Positions 32,517-41,326 of a DNA stretch of 44,221 nt are shown here, one piece after another. Origin of the DNA: Bacteroidota bacterium (lineage in GTDB: Bacteria; Bacteroidota; Bacteroidia; Flavobacteriales_F; PHOS-HE28); contig JAFDZY010000223.1 of the NCBI GenBank assembly GCA_018266685.1, positions 1 through 44,221 of the forward strand. Direction: 5' to 3'. Within the stretch, counting starts at the first letter, position 1. Each line of letters opens with the position of its first letter. A model generated the notes under the pieces. The model was not told the origin of the DNA and searched no databases. It saw only the letters and a list, made by a program, of their open reading frames with translations. The position numbers and the translations under genes are program-made.

Positions 32517-34276
32517 TCCACAAGCACGCCTTCTTTGATCTTCCGGTCAATGAACCCGCTTGCGCCTCCGGCCGCCTTGGCTTTCTTCCACTGCTCAAGC
32601 GCACCGGCCGTGTCGCCGAGCTTGAACAGAATGTCACCGTAGTGCTCCAGCAGCACGCCCTCGTCCTTCCCCTCGGCCTTGAGCGCTTTCTCCTGCCACT
32701 CCTTGGCCTGGGCGTATTTGCCCTGCTTGAAGAGAATCCAGGCGTAGGTGTCCATGTAGGTGGCGGTACCTGGCGCCAGGTCGTTGCTCCTGCGGCTCAT
32801 CTGCTCCGCTTTTTCCAATTTATCGCCGCGCTCGCTGAGGTAATAGGCCCAATTGTTCAGCACGGAAGCATCTGAATCATTGATGGCAAGCGCCTTTTCA
32901 TACGACTCGTCGCTCTTGGGGAAATTCTTTGCCGAGTTGTACGTGTCACCAAGCAGGCCCCAGAACTGGGCCTCCAACGGCTTGTTGTCCACCACCAGGT
33001 CACGGCCGGCCACCAATGCTTCGATGGCTTCATCATACCGCTTCAGCTGGCTGAGCGCAATGCCGTTGTAGAGGAAGATCTCCGGCTGCGTGGGGAACAG
33101 CTCTGCGGCTTTGGCGGCATCGAGGTGCAGGCTGTCCCAATCCGCCAATTGGTAGTCCAGTTGCAGCAGGGCGTTCCAAATGGGGTACTTGTCCTGTTCA
33201 TGGGCCAATGCTTCACGGAAGGAATTGCGTGCTTGTGCCGGTTTGTTCTCCCGCATGAAGAAATCGCCTTCGATGGACCAAGGCTTTCCGGAGCTTGGGT
33301 GCGCCTTTTTCATCACGGCGATCAATGCATGGCTTTGTTCCTCGATCTTTTGCTGCGTGGAATCCTGTTTCCCCGAAGCGGTCATCTGGTAGAAGCCCAG
33401 CAACAATTGCATCTTGGGGTCAATGTCCAGGTCGGGGTCGGCAAATGCTTCGCGCAGTTGGTCGAATCCCTTGTCCAGCTCCCCGTCGTCATAGTAGAAT
33501 TGCGCCAGGGAAATGCGCGCCATGCTGTCGTCCGGGTCTGCGGCCACGGCTTTTTTGTACAGTTCCAGGGCTTTTTCCTTATTGCCCAGTTCCTGGTACA
33601 CATCGGCGAGCATCCCGTAGTAGTGGGTTTCCTGCGGGTTGGCGGCGATGGTCTGCTCCAGCAGGTCCTTCGCCTTATCCAGTTCATTGGCGCCCACCAG
33701 CATGTCGTATTCACGCATCACCAGCTCATCGCTGTAGCCCACCTTCTTCTCCAGATCGCTGTAAACTTTCCGGGCATCATCCACCTTGCCTTGCTTGGCC
33801 AGGATGTCCGCCAAGCCGAAGTAGACCTCATAGCGGTCCGGCCATTGGTCCAAGATGCCCTGGTAGGTCTTGGCAGCCCCGGACAGATCGCCCAGCTGGG
33901 TGCTGAGGTCCGCCAGCAGAAAGCGGTACCAAATGTTTTCCTTGTCGGTGGCCACGGCTTTCTTGGCGTAGGCAAGTGCCTCGTTGCCGCGCTGTGCCAG
34001 GTGCAGCAGTTTGGCCAATTCAAACATGGCGGCCGCATTGGAGGGGTCCACCTTCAGTGCCGCCTGGTAAAGCTGGACTGCTTTTCCGGGGTCGCCTTGC
34101 AACTTCGCGTTGGTGGCATCCATGTACAGGCGCATTTCCGTGGCCTGCTTGTCGTCCATCGGGGTGCCGTTCTGATCGGCGGGAGCCGTGGTACCCGCCA
34201 CAGGCTTGGTGCTGCCGCAGGACGCAAGCAAGGCGGCCAACAGGAAGCTCGGAAAGAGGCGCATCATTCGCTTCAT
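32513..34276 (-). CDS. TPR-repeat lipoprotein
   Basis: From the ATG at 34276 (MKRMMRLFPSFLLAALLASCGSTKP) this is a 587-residue lipoprotein with lipobox LASC (Cys20). The rest is a chain of tetratricopeptide repeats, for example GDPGKAVQLYQAALKVDPSNAAAMFELAKL, GNKEKALELYKKAVAADPDDSMARISLAQ and AKNFPKSDESYEKALAINDSDASVLNNWAYY. TPR proteins scaffold protein complexes; no partner is indicated beyond the operon. Both ends use ATGA overlaps, with the nucleotidyltransferase upstream and the DUF4292 gene downstream. Confidence 0.85.
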   Translation of the reverse strand: MKRMMRLFPSFLLAALLASCGSTKPVAGTTAPADQNGTPMDDKQATEMRLYMDATNAKLQGDPGKAVQLYQAALKVDPSNAAAMFELAKLLHLAQRGNEALAYAKKAVATDKENIWYRFLLADLSTQLGDLSGAAKTYQGILDQWPDRYEVYFGLADILAKQGKVDDARKVYSDLEKKVGYSDELVMREYDMLVGANELDKAKDLLEQTIAANPQETHYYGMLADVYQELGNKEKALELYKKAVAADPDDSMARISLAQFYYDDGELDKGFDQLREAFADPDLDIDPKMQLLLGFYQMTASGKQDSTQQKIEEQSHALIAVMKKAHPSSGKPWSIEGDFFMRENKPAQARNSFREALAHEQDKYPIWNALLQLDYQLADWDSLHLDAAKAAELFPTQPEIFLYNGIALSQLKRYDEAIEALVAGRDLVVDNKPLEAQFWGLLGDTYNSAKNFPKSDESYEKALAINDSDASVLNNWAYYLSERGDKLEKAEQMSRRSNDLAPGTATYMDTYAWILFKQGKYAQAKEWQEKALKAEGKDEGVLLEHYGDILFKLGDTAGALEQWKKAKAAGGASGFIDRKIKEGVLVE

Positions 34277-35280
34277 CCAATTGTGCAATCGTCGCCGATG
34301 CTGAGGTCCAATGCTTTGCCGCGTACGCTGGCGCGCTCGCCCAGCATGCTGTTGTCTATCACCGCGTCCTTGACGGTTACTTGTTTGCGGATGATGGAAT
34401 TGCGCACCACGCTGCCCGCAATGGTGCTTCCGCTTTCTATGGAAACATAAGGCCCCACCACAGCCTGGTCCAGGGTAACGCCCTCGGCGATGAAGCACGG
34501 CGGGACCACTACGCTGTCCGTTATTTTCACCTTGGGGTGTATCAGGTTTTTTTCATTCTTCAGGAATCCGAGCACCTGGGTGTTGGTATCCACCATGGCG
34601 TTCTTGTTTCCGCAGTCCATCCAGGCATCCACCGCGCCCGCCTTGAAGCGCGCACCCTTCTGCTTCATGTGCTCCATGGCATTGGTGAGCTGGTACTCGC
34701 CCTTGTCGCGGATGTTGTGGTCTATCAGGTACTGCATCTCCTCCCGCAGGCGCCCACCATCGGCAAAGTAGTAGATGCCGATGATGGCCAGGTCGCTGAC
34801 GAACTGCTGTGGTTTCTCAATGAACTCGGTGATGATGCCCCGGTCATCCAGCTTCACCACGCCGAAAGCGCGCGGGTCTTCCACCTTGTTCACCCATATC
34901 ACGCCGTCGCAATCCGTGTCCAGTTTCATGTGCGCCCGGAAGAGCGTGTCCGCGAACGCCACGATCACGCGCCCCTGGAGTGCGCTTTGGGCGCACAGGA
35001 TGGCATGCGCCGTGCCCAATGCCTCCTTTTGGTGGTGAATGCTGCCCTTGGCACCGATGCCCTTGGCAATGGCCAGGAGCTCCTGCTCCACTGCGGCACC
35101 GAAGGCGGGATTGGTCACGAAGGCAACTTCCTCCACGGGCTCGCCGGCCACTTGGGCCAGGTCTTCCACCAGGCGTTGCACAATGGGCTTGCCCGCGATG
35201 GGCAGCAGGGGCTTGGCCGTGGTGTGCGTGTGGGGGCGCATCCGCTTGCCCATCCCGGCCATGGGAACAATGATCTTCAT
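34273..35280 (-). CDS. Sugar-1-phosphate nucleotidyltransferase with beta-helix tail
   Basis: With the ATG at 35280 (MKIIVPMAGMGKRMRPHTHTTAKPLLPIAGKPIVQRLVEDL) the protein has 335 residues. The GxGxRxRPxT...KPLxPIxGKPI signature and VIVAFADTLF identify the nucleotidyltransferase fold. The C-terminal ~85 residues (VVPPCFIAEGVTLDQAVVGPYVSIESGSTIAGSVVRNSIIRKQ) form a hexapeptide left-handed beta-helix. It activates a sugar for glycan or envelope synthesis; glucose-1-phosphate with TTP or UTP is a common assignment in this family but not proven here. It is 14 bp after dut and overlaps the TPR gene by 4 bp. Confidence 0.87.
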   Translation of the reverse strand: MKIIVPMAGMGKRMRPHTHTTAKPLLPIAGKPIVQRLVEDLAQVAGEPVEEVAFVTNPAFGAAVEQELLAIAKGIGAKGSIHHQKEALGTAHAILCAQSALQGRVIVAFADTLFRAHMKLDTDCDGVIWVNKVEDPRAFGVVKLDDRGIITEFIEKPQQFVSDLAIIGIYYFADGGRLREEMQYLIDHNIRDKGEYQLTNAMEHMKQKGARFKAGAVDAWMDCGNKNAMVDTNTQVLGFLKNEKNLIHPKVKITDSVVVPPCFIAEGVTLDQAVVGPYVSIESGSTIAGSVVRNSIIRKQVTVKDAVIDNSMLGERASVRGKALDLSIGDDCTIG

Positions 35281-35294
35281 CTCAAGGCTTCGCG

Positions 35295-35780
35295 TCAATG
35301 GGTGCCGGTGTGGCCAAAGCCTCCTGCACCGCGTTCCGTGGCGCGAAGGTCCGCGTTTTCCTCCAAACTTGCCCGTTCATGGCGCGATACCACCAACTGG
35401 GCGATCCGCTCACCGTCCTTCACCTCGAAGGGAACCTTGCCGTGGTTGATCAACAGCACGCCCACTTCGCCGCGGTAGTCCGCATCAATGGTTCCGGGTG
35501 CATTTAGCACGGTGATGCCATGCTTAAAAGCCAAGCCGCTGCGGGGCCGCACCTGCCCCTCGGCACCTACGGGCAGCTCCAAGTACAGACCGGTGGGAAT
35601 GAGCTTGTATTCACCGGGCGCCAGAGTGATGGAAGCTTCAAGATTGGCGCGAAGGTCCAGGCCCGCACTGTGCTCAGTGGCATATTGCGGCAAGGGATGG
35701 CGCCCTTTGTTCACCACCCGTACCACCAAGACCGGCACCCGGTGATTGGTGTCAACGACCAATTCGTTTTCATTCAACAT
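35295..35780 (-). CDS. dut: dUTP diphosphatase
   Basis: The 161-residue enzyme hydrolyses dUTP to dUMP and keeps uracil out of DNA. All five dUTPase motifs are visible: [40 protein letters not shown] and [10 protein letters not shown]. It is the first gene of an envelope operon, an order common in Bacteroidota. The minus-strand sequence ACCTTTGCAAC lies directly before its ATG. Confidence 0.97.
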   Translation of the reverse strand: MLNENELVVDTNHRVPVLVVRVVNKGRHPLPQYATEHSAGLDLRANLEASITLAPGEYKLIPTGLYLELPVGAEGQVRPRSGLAFKHGITVLNAPGTIDADYRGEVGVLLINHGKVPFEVKDGERIAQLVVSRHERASLEENADLRATERGAGGFGHTGTH

Positions 35781-35784
35781 GTTG

Positions 35785-35792
35785 CAAAGGTG
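35785..35792 (-). promoter_or_regulatory. Possible dut promoter -7 box next to the start codon
   Basis: CACCTTTG on the minus strand is followed by only 4 nt before the dut ATG at 35780. It is the same element and position as upstream of purN and marC. A TTG about 20 nt further up is not seen. Confidence 0.35.
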
Positions 35793-35895
35793 GGAACCGA
35801 ACGGGCAGTTTCCGGGGTGCTATGGATGAACTTGTCCACGAAATCCGGTCCATAGCCGCGTTGAACGTACTTTGTGGACCGCCAGCATTGCTCCC

Positions 35896-36912
35896 ATGGT
35901 AGACCGCAGGGAATTTCTTCGTCTCTCCGCCATCACGTCCGCTGCGGCCTTGGCAGGCTGCACATCCCCGGCAGGCAAGGCCGAACAGGAGGAGCCTGCA
36001 TTGCCCGTCCGCGCCCTGAACAAACCTGTTGTGGTTTCCACTTGGGATTTCGGAAAGGCCGCCAATACTGCGGCGTGGGGCATCCTTGCCGGGAGCGGGA
36101 GCGCATTGGATGCCGTGGAGGCCGGGGCACGCGTGCCCGAAGCTGACCCCGCGAACCAGAGCGTGGGCCTTGGGGGCCGCCCGGACCGTGACGGCCACGT
36201 AACGCTGGATGCCTGCATCATGGACGCCAAGGGCCGCTGCGGCTCAGTGGCCGCGCTGGAGCACGTCGTGCATGCCGTGTCCGTTGCACGCGCCATAATG
36301 GAGAAGACCCCGCACGTGATGCTGGTGGGCGACGGAGCGCTGCAATTCGCGCTGGCCAATGGCTTTCAGAAACAGGACCTGCTGACGGAAAAGAGCCGAA
36401 AAGAGTGGGAGGAGTGGCTGATGACCGCGCATTACGCACCGGTTGTGAACATTGAGAACCAAACACCCGGCAATGCCAAGGACCACGACACCATCGGCAT
36501 CCTGGCAATGGATGCCGCAGGCGACTTGGGCGGGGCTTGCACCACCAGCGGCATGGCCTATAAGCTGCACGGCCGCGTGGGTGATTCGCCCATCATAGGC
36601 GCGGGCCTGTTCGTGGACAACGAGGTGGGCGGCGCCACCAGCACCGGCGTAGGCGAAGAGGTGATCCGCATTGCGGGCAGCCACACCGTGGTGGAACTGA
36701 TGCGCCAAGGCCGAGCCCCGGAAGAGGCTTGCCGGTTGGCTCTGGAACGCAGCGTTCGGCGGGACCCGGCTTATGCCAGAACGATCCAAGTGGGCTTTTT
36801 GGCGCTGCGGCGCGATGGTGCCATCGGGGCCTATGCCCTGCAGGAGGGCTTCACCTACGCGGTGAAGTCCGGCGGGCGTGAGGAGATTATTGCCGCCAAG
36901 CACATTTTCTGA
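35896..36912 (+). CDS. N4-(beta-N-acetylglucosaminyl)-L-asparaginase with Tat lipoprotein signal
   Basis: I start at the ATG at 35896 (MVDRREFLRLSAI), giving 338 residues. The N terminus has a twin-arginine motif (DRREFLRL), a hydrophobic stretch and a lipobox LAGC (Cys22), so a folded precursor may be exported by Tat and lipidated. The body is an N-terminal-nucleophile hydrolase: the KDHDTIG segment holds Thr199, expected to become the nucleophile after self-cleavage next to Asp198. GGRPDRDGHVTLDACIMD and GATSTGVGEEVIR are also typical. The enzyme cleaves the Asn-GlcNAc link of degraded glycoproteins. Its stop overlaps the cutC ATG. Confidence 0.92.
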   Translation: MVDRREFLRLSAITSAAALAGCTSPAGKAEQEEPALPVRALNKPVVVSTWDFGKAANTAAWGILAGSGSALDAVEAGARVPEADPANQSVGLGGRPDRDGHVTLDACIMDAKGRCGSVAALEHVVHAVSVARAIMEKTPHVMLVGDGALQFALANGFQKQDLLTEKSRKEWEEWLMTAHYAPVVNIENQTPGNAKDHDTIGILAMDAAGDLGGACTTSGMAYKLHGRVGDSPIIGAGLFVDNEVGGATSTGVGEEVIRIAGSHTVVELMRQGRAPEEACRLALERSVRRDPAYARTIQVGFLALRRDGAIGAYALQEGFTYAVKSGGREEIIAAKHIF

Positions 36913-37604
36913 TGTTGCTGGAAGTTTGTGCCTATTCCTTGGCCTCCTGCATAACGGCGGCACGGATGGGCGCACACCGCGTGGAGTTGTGTGCCGGGGC
37001 GGATGTAGGCGGCACAACACCGAAGAAGGAAACGATCATTGCGGCGCTGGAACTGGGCATACCGGTGTTCCCCATGGTGCGGCCGCGCGGCGGGGATTTT
37101 TTGTACAACAGCAATGAACAAGCAGCGATCCAGGAAGGAGTTCGGCTTTGCCGGGCGCTTGGTTGCCCGGGCATTGTGGCCGGTGTGCAACTGGCCGACG
37201 GGCGGTTGGACGCAGATGCAATGAAGCGCATTGTGGAACTCTCCGGGCCGATGGAAGTAACCTGCCACAAAGTGTTCGATGGCATACCCGATGCCGCTGA
37301 GGGGCTGGAAGTATTGGTGGGCGCAGGCTGCACGCGGGTGCTCACCTCCGGCCTCGCGGCAACCGCCATGGACGGTGCCGGGGCTTTGCACGCATTGGTA
37401 ACCCAGGCAGCGGGCCGGATCACCGTGATGCCCGGCGGCGGAGTGCGCTCCTCCAACATCCACACGCTTGCGCACACCACCGGGGCCGTGGAGTTCCACA
37501 GTTCGGCCATCACGGCAAGGTCATCCGGCACGGATGCCGATCCCGCCGAGATCCATTCGCTACTGATGGCGCTCAATGGCGTTGCATCCGCCCGTGAGCA
37601 GTGA
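36912..37604 (+). CDS. cutC: CutC family protein
   Basis: The 230-residue TIM-barrel-like protein has the CutC landmarks MLLEVCAYSLASCITAARMGAHRVELCAGADVGGTTP, PVFPMVRPRGGDFLY, EVTCHKVFDGIPD and ITVMPGGGVRSSNI. CutC was linked to copper tolerance in E. coli, though that link has been disputed, and its reaction is unknown. It is joined to the glycosylasparaginase gene by a 1-bp TGATG overlap, so a role in the same catabolic route is possible. Confidence 0.92.
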   Translation: MLLEVCAYSLASCITAARMGAHRVELCAGADVGGTTPKKETIIAALELGIPVFPMVRPRGGDFLYNSNEQAAIQEGVRLCRALGCPGIVAGVQLADGRLDADAMKRIVELSGPMEVTCHKVFDGIPDAAEGLEVLVGAGCTRVLTSGLAATAMDGAGALHALVTQAAGRITVMPGGGVRSSNIHTLAHTTGAVEFHSSAITARSSGTDADPAEIHSLLMALNGVASAREQ

Positions 37605-37613
37605 TGCGGTAGG

Positions 37614-38018
37614 CTAACCTTGTTGGGCTGCCACGCACTTCGGATGTGCCCATTCCATGGCGGCGGCCTCATTGCTGAAGTACTGCACCGGGAAGGACAC
37701 CAGGTGCATGGCGAAGTAGAGTTCGATGATGTTGCGCACCGTGGGGTTCGGGCAAACAACGGCCAGGGCCTTGGTAAAGGTTTCGGCACCGGTGCCCAGG
37801 TACTGGTTCTTGCCCAGGATGGAAGGTGCAAAATCACTGTCCTCCGGGACGATCAACACGGCTATGTGCGGCTGCCCGCCGCAATGCTCCCTTCGTCCGG
37901 CGACGCTGATCAGCAAATTGTTGCCGTCGGCCAGGGACCCTGGCCTGAAGCGCACTACGATCAGGTCCGGGCGCGGTTTCTCCAAAGTGGCTGGTCCAAT
38001 GTCGATCACTTCCGGCAT
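37614..38018 (-). CDS. STAS/SEC14-like small protein
   Basis: The 134-residue protein has no signal peptide. Its strand-helix pattern (DLIVVRFRPGSLAD, HIAVLIVPEDSDFAP, LALAVVCPNPTVRNIIELYFAMHLVSFPVQYFSNEAAAMEWA) resembles small STAS-like Bacteroidota proteins whose C terminus ends in F-x-x-E-x-x-A-x-x-W. Their role is unclear; some STAS domains are anti-sigma antagonists or lipid/nucleotide sensors. It lies 107 bp downstream of ppsA and converges on cutC with a 9-bp gap. Confidence 0.55.
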   Translation of the reverse strand: MPEVIDIGPATLEKPRPDLIVVRFRPGSLADGNNLLISVAGRREHCGGQPHIAVLIVPEDSDFAPSILGKNQYLGTGAETFTKALAVVCPNPTVRNIIELYFAMHLVSFPVQYFSNEAAAMEWAHPKCVAAQQG

Positions 38019-38095
38019 GTCTTGGAAATTGACCGCAATGATCGCGGTTTCCGGAGGATGGAAACCAACAATCGTCAGCCATCATTGGAAGGAAG

Positions 38096-38123
38096 CGGCA
38101 CTCTGCGCGATCGCAGAATGCCG
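38096..38123 (-). terminator. 12-bp hairpin after ppsA
   Basis: An imperfect inverted repeat (12 bp with one G-T pair) encloses a 4-nt loop and has GCGATCGC at its apex. It lies 2 nt after the ppsA stop. No T tract follows, so it may stabilise the mRNA end or attenuate transcription into the STAS-like gene instead of fully terminating. Confidence 0.45.
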
Positions 38124-38125
38124 GT

Positions 38126-40579
38126 CTACGCGAGTTTCACCCGCTTCCCGGCCATCTGTTTTTCCACCTCGGAGATGGCGCGCTTGGTCTTCAGCAGGCT
38201 GTCCGGGGTAACGCTGATGGAATCAATTCCGAGCTCCACCAGGAACTGCGCGAAGTCGGGGAAATCGCTGGGCCCTTGGCCGCAAATGCCCACCTTGGTC
38301 TTGGTCTTCTTCGCCGTTTCGATCAACTTGCGCAGCATGCCCTTCACGGCTTCGTTGCGCTCGTCGTAGATGTGCGAGACCAGGGCGCTGTCGCGGTCCA
38401 GGCCCAAGGTGAGCTGGGTGAGGTCGTTGCTGCCGATGGAGAAGCCGTCGATGTACTGGCTGAATTCCTCAGCGAGGATGATGTTGCTGGGAACCTCCGC
38501 CATCAGGAAGAGCTCCAAGCCTTCTTTGCCCCGCTCCAAGCCGTATTCCTTCATCACGGCACTTACCTTCTTCAGCTCTTCCACAGTGCGGCAGAAGGGG
38601 ATCATCACCACCACGTTCTTCAGGCCCATTTTCTCCCGTACGCGGCGGATGGCCTTGCACTCCAGCCCGAATGCTTCCTTGTAAGCCTCGCTGTAGTAAC
38701 GTGAAGCACCGCGCCAACCGATCATCGGGTTTTCTTCGTCCGGCTCGAAGTGCTCACCGCCAAGCAGGTTCTTGTACTCGTTGCTCTTGAAGTCGCTGAA
38801 GCGCACGATCACTTTGTTGGGGTGGAAGGCCGCGGCGATGCGCGCAATGCCGTAGCTGAGGCGCTTCACAAAGAAGGTCTCCTCATCCTCGTAACCATTG
38901 ATCAGGTAGCTGATCTTGCCACTGAGGTTGGTGTCACCCAGTTCCTTGTGCTGCAGCAGCGCCAACGGGTGCACCTGGATGTAGTTGTTGATGATGAATT
39001 CCTCACGGGCCAGGCCCACGCCGGCATTGGGCAGGCCGGAGAATTTGAAGGCCAGGTCCGGGCTGGCCACGTTGAGCATGATCGGTGTGCGCGTTTCCGG
39101 CAGGTCGGCCAGCAGCGTTTCCTCCACCATGAACGGGATGATCCCTTGGTACACCACGCCGGTATCGCCCTCACAGCAACTGGCGGTAATCGCCATGCCG
39201 GTTTCCAACTTGTCGGTGGCATCACCGCAGCCCACAATGGCCGGCACGCCCATTTCGCGCGCCACAATGGCGGCATGGCAGGTGCGGCCGCCCTTGTTGG
39301 TGATGATGGCACTGGCTTTTTTCATGATCGGCTCCCAATCGGGATCGGTCATGTCCGTCACCAGCACGTCGCCCTGCTGGAAGTCCTTGCCGTCCGTGCT
39401 GCCGTCGCGGCCGTCCAAGCTGTACATGATGCGCACCTTGCCCGCGCCCACGCGGTCCCCGATGGCAATGCCGTTCACAATGACCTTCGGGTCGTTGGGG
39501 CCGTGCTCCACTTTGTACTCCACCACGCGGTCCGTGGCTTTGCGGCTGTGGATGGTTTCTGGGCGGGCCTGCACGATAAAGAGCTTCTTGCTCAGGCCGT
39601 CCACGGCCCACTCCACGTCCATGGGGCACCAGTGCCCCTTTTTGTCGCTGTAATACTTCTCGATGGCGGTCACGTTGCGTGCAATCTCCAGTGCCTGTTC
39701 ATCCGTGATGCAGAAACGGTGGCGCATGGGGCGCTCCACGGGCACGGTCATCACCGGTTTGGAGGGGTCCACGCCATAGATCATCTTGCGGTCCTTGTTG
39801 CCCAGCTTCTTTTCAATGATGCTGCTGTAGCCATCGGCCAGCGCAGGCTTGAAGACAATGAACTCATCGGGGCTCACCGCGCCCTGCACCACCATTTCAC
39901 CCAGGCCGTAACTGCCGTTGATCAGCACCACGTCCTTGAAGCCGCTCTCGGTGTCCAAGCTAAAGGCCACGCCACTGCTGCCCACGTCGGAGCGCACCAT
40001 CTTCTGTACGCCCACGCTGAGGCCCACTTGGAAATGATCGTAGCCGAGGCTTTCGCGGTACACGATGGCGCGGTCGGTAAAGAGCGAGGCGAAGCAGTTG
40101 CGCACGGCGCTGATCAGGTCCTGGTGGCCGCGGATGTTCAGATAGGTCTCCTGCTGCCCCGCGAAGCTGGCGTCGGGCAGGTCCTCGGCGGTGGCGCTGC
40201 TGCGCACGGCCACGTCGGTAGCCTCTTGTCCATACTGCTTGGAAAGCTCATCATAGCGGGCCATGATGCCCTTCCAGATCTCCTCGGGGAACTTGCCGTT
40301 CTTGATCAATGTGCGTACGGCCAGCCCGGTGCGGCGAATGTTCTCGATGTCGTCCGTGTCAAGCCCGGCCACGATGTCGCGGATCTTCTGCCCCAGGTCG
40401 TTGTGCTTGATGAACGCCTCGTAACTGGCCACGGTGACCACGAAGCCGCCGGGCACGCTCACGCCCAGTTTGCCAAGGTTCTGGATCATCTCGCCCAGGC
40501 TGGCATTCTTGCCGCCCACGGTGGGGATGTCGCTCAGTTCTACTTCGTGGAGCCACTTGAGGTATGGTGCTTGGGTCAT
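38126..40579 (-). CDS. ppsA: Phosphoenolpyruvate synthase
   Basis: Starting at the ATG at 40579 (MTQAPYLKWLHEVELSDIPTVGGKNASLGEM) the enzyme has 817 residues, close to E. coli PpsA. The N-terminal nucleotide-binding domain (VRSSATAEDLPDASFAGQQETYLN) is followed by the swivelling domain with phospho-His435 (NKGGRTCHAAIVAREMG). The C-terminal PEP-binding barrel ends with KVGICGQGPSDFP. It makes PEP from pyruvate and ATP, the opposite direction to pyk in the same window. The longer upstream frame has no family sequence. Confidence 0.96.
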   Translation of the reverse strand: MTQAPYLKWLHEVELSDIPTVGGKNASLGEMIQNLGKLGVSVPGGFVVTVASYEAFIKHNDLGQKIRDIVAGLDTDDIENIRRTGLAVRTLIKNGKFPEEIWKGIMARYDELSKQYGQEATDVAVRSSATAEDLPDASFAGQQETYLNIRGHQDLISAVRNCFASLFTDRAIVYRESLGYDHFQVGLSVGVQKMVRSDVGSSGVAFSLDTESGFKDVVLINGSYGLGEMVVQGAVSPDEFIVFKPALADGYSSIIEKKLGNKDRKMIYGVDPSKPVMTVPVERPMRHRFCITDEQALEIARNVTAIEKYYSDKKGHWCPMDVEWAVDGLSKKLFIVQARPETIHSRKATDRVVEYKVEHGPNDPKVIVNGIAIGDRVGAGKVRIMYSLDGRDGSTDGKDFQQGDVLVTDMTDPDWEPIMKKASAIITNKGGRTCHAAIVAREMGVPAIVGCGDATDKLETGMAITASCCEGDTGVVYQGIIPFMVEETLLADLPETRTPIMLNVASPDLAFKFSGLPNAGVGLAREEFIINNYIQVHPLALLQHKELGDTNLSGKISYLINGYEDEETFFVKRLSYGIARIAAAFHPNKVIVRFSDFKSNEYKNLLGGEHFEPDEENPMIGWRGASRYYSEAYKEAFGLECKAIRRVREKMGLKNVVVMIPFCRTVEELKKVSAVMKEYGLERGKEGLELFLMAEVPSNIILAEEFSQYIDGFSIGSNDLTQLTLGLDRDSALVSHIYDERNEAVKGMLRKLIETAKKTKTKVGICGQGPSDFPDFAQFLVELGIDSISVTPDSLLKTKRAISEVEKQMAGKRVKLA

Positions 40580-40720
40580 CCGTTGCGTCGTGTTCAATTG
40601 AAGGGGCTGTTTGAACGCAAGCCGCTGCGCGAAAGTTGGGGTGCCGGGCTTGAATGTATCCGAATGTGCCGAAAACCAACACAGTTGCGTTGGGCGCAGC
40701 CACGATTTTTTTTTCGGCCG

Positions 40721-40754
40721 AAAAATAAGAAGGGGCGCGAATGCCGCACCCCTT
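40721..40754 (-). terminator. Terminator of ssb
   Basis: On the minus strand a 10-bp stem with one G-T pair (40754-40745 with 40739-40730) and a 5-nt loop is followed by CTTATTTTT. It starts 21 nt after the ssb stop, so ssb and ppsA are separate transcripts. Confidence 0.8.
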
Positions 40755-40775
40755 CCTCCCTCCGGCCGCAACCGA

Positions 40776-41144
40776 TCAGGCCGCCTTCGCCGCCGTGGCT
40801 TCCTCGCGCTTCGGAATGTTGAGCAACTTGAAGTCGTTCAGCACCACCTCCGTGATGAATCGCTTTACGCCATCCTTGCCGCTATAGCTGCGGTGCACCA
40901 GGCGGCCCTCAACCAGCACCGCGCTACCCTTGGCCAGCAGGCGGTCCACTTGGTCCGCAATGCGTCCCCATGCCACCACGGTGTGCCACTGGGTGTCCGT
41001 CACCTTCTCTCCTTCACCATTGGTGTAGCGCTCATGGGTGGCCAAGCTTAGGCGGGCCACCTTGCGTCCTTTGGCAATCTCGCGCACTTCCGGGTCGAAT
41101 CCCAGGTTTCCGATCAGGCGGACGTTGTTGTTCAGCGTTTTCAT
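40776..41144 (-). CDS. ssb: Single-stranded DNA-binding protein, short form
   Basis: From the ATG at 41144 (MKTLNNNVRLIGNLGFDPEVREIAKGRKVARLSLATHERY) the protein has 122 residues and a full OB-fold (DTQWHTVVAWGRIADQVDRLLAKGSAVLVEGRLVHRSYSGKDGVKRFITEVVLNDFKLL). It ends NIPKREEATAAKAA and lacks the acidic tip (such as DDDIPF) by which replicative SSB recruits partners. It is therefore probably a secondary SSB, with a longer paralog elsewhere. It is followed by a strong terminator. Confidence 0.9.
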   Translation of the reverse strand: MKTLNNNVRLIGNLGFDPEVREIAKGRKVARLSLATHERYTNGEGEKVTDTQWHTVVAWGRIADQVDRLLAKGSAVLVEGRLVHRSYSGKDGVKRFITEVVLNDFKLLNIPKREEATAAKAA

Positions 41145-41295
41145 TGTGTTGTTGGTTTTAGGGTTTTGTTGTGAAGGAGCCGCTGTTGTTGAACTCCGCC
41201 GCAAACCTTCAACCCTCCCATTCCCCGATCCGGTTGATCTTGCGTTTGTAATCGTTCATAGCTGCTTGCTGTCGTTTGTGCAACGGCAATTTTTC

Positions 41296-41326
41296 TTGGA
41301 CGCCGGGCGATGTGGGCTTAACTTTC
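41296..41326 (+). promoter_or_regulatory. Promoter of the ECF sigma operon
   Basis: TTG (41296-41298), 20 nt, then TAACTTTC (41319-41326) fits the Bacteroidota promoter with one change in the last -7 base. It lies about 75 nt upstream of the GTG start at 41402. A self-recognised ECF promoter could overlap it; this cannot be told by eye. Confidence 0.5.

Noticed and set aside
33125..34450. 441-codon open frame on the plus strand, opposite the TPR lipoprotein
   Set aside because: It is low-complexity and rich in Gln, Val, His and Leu with no family motif. It is a shadow of the TPR repeats.
38750..40822. 690-codon open frame on the plus strand, opposite ppsA
   Set aside because: It is the mirror of a GC-rich coding gene: His/Ala/Val-rich composition and no recognisable domain, while ppsA in the other direction has every catalytic motif.
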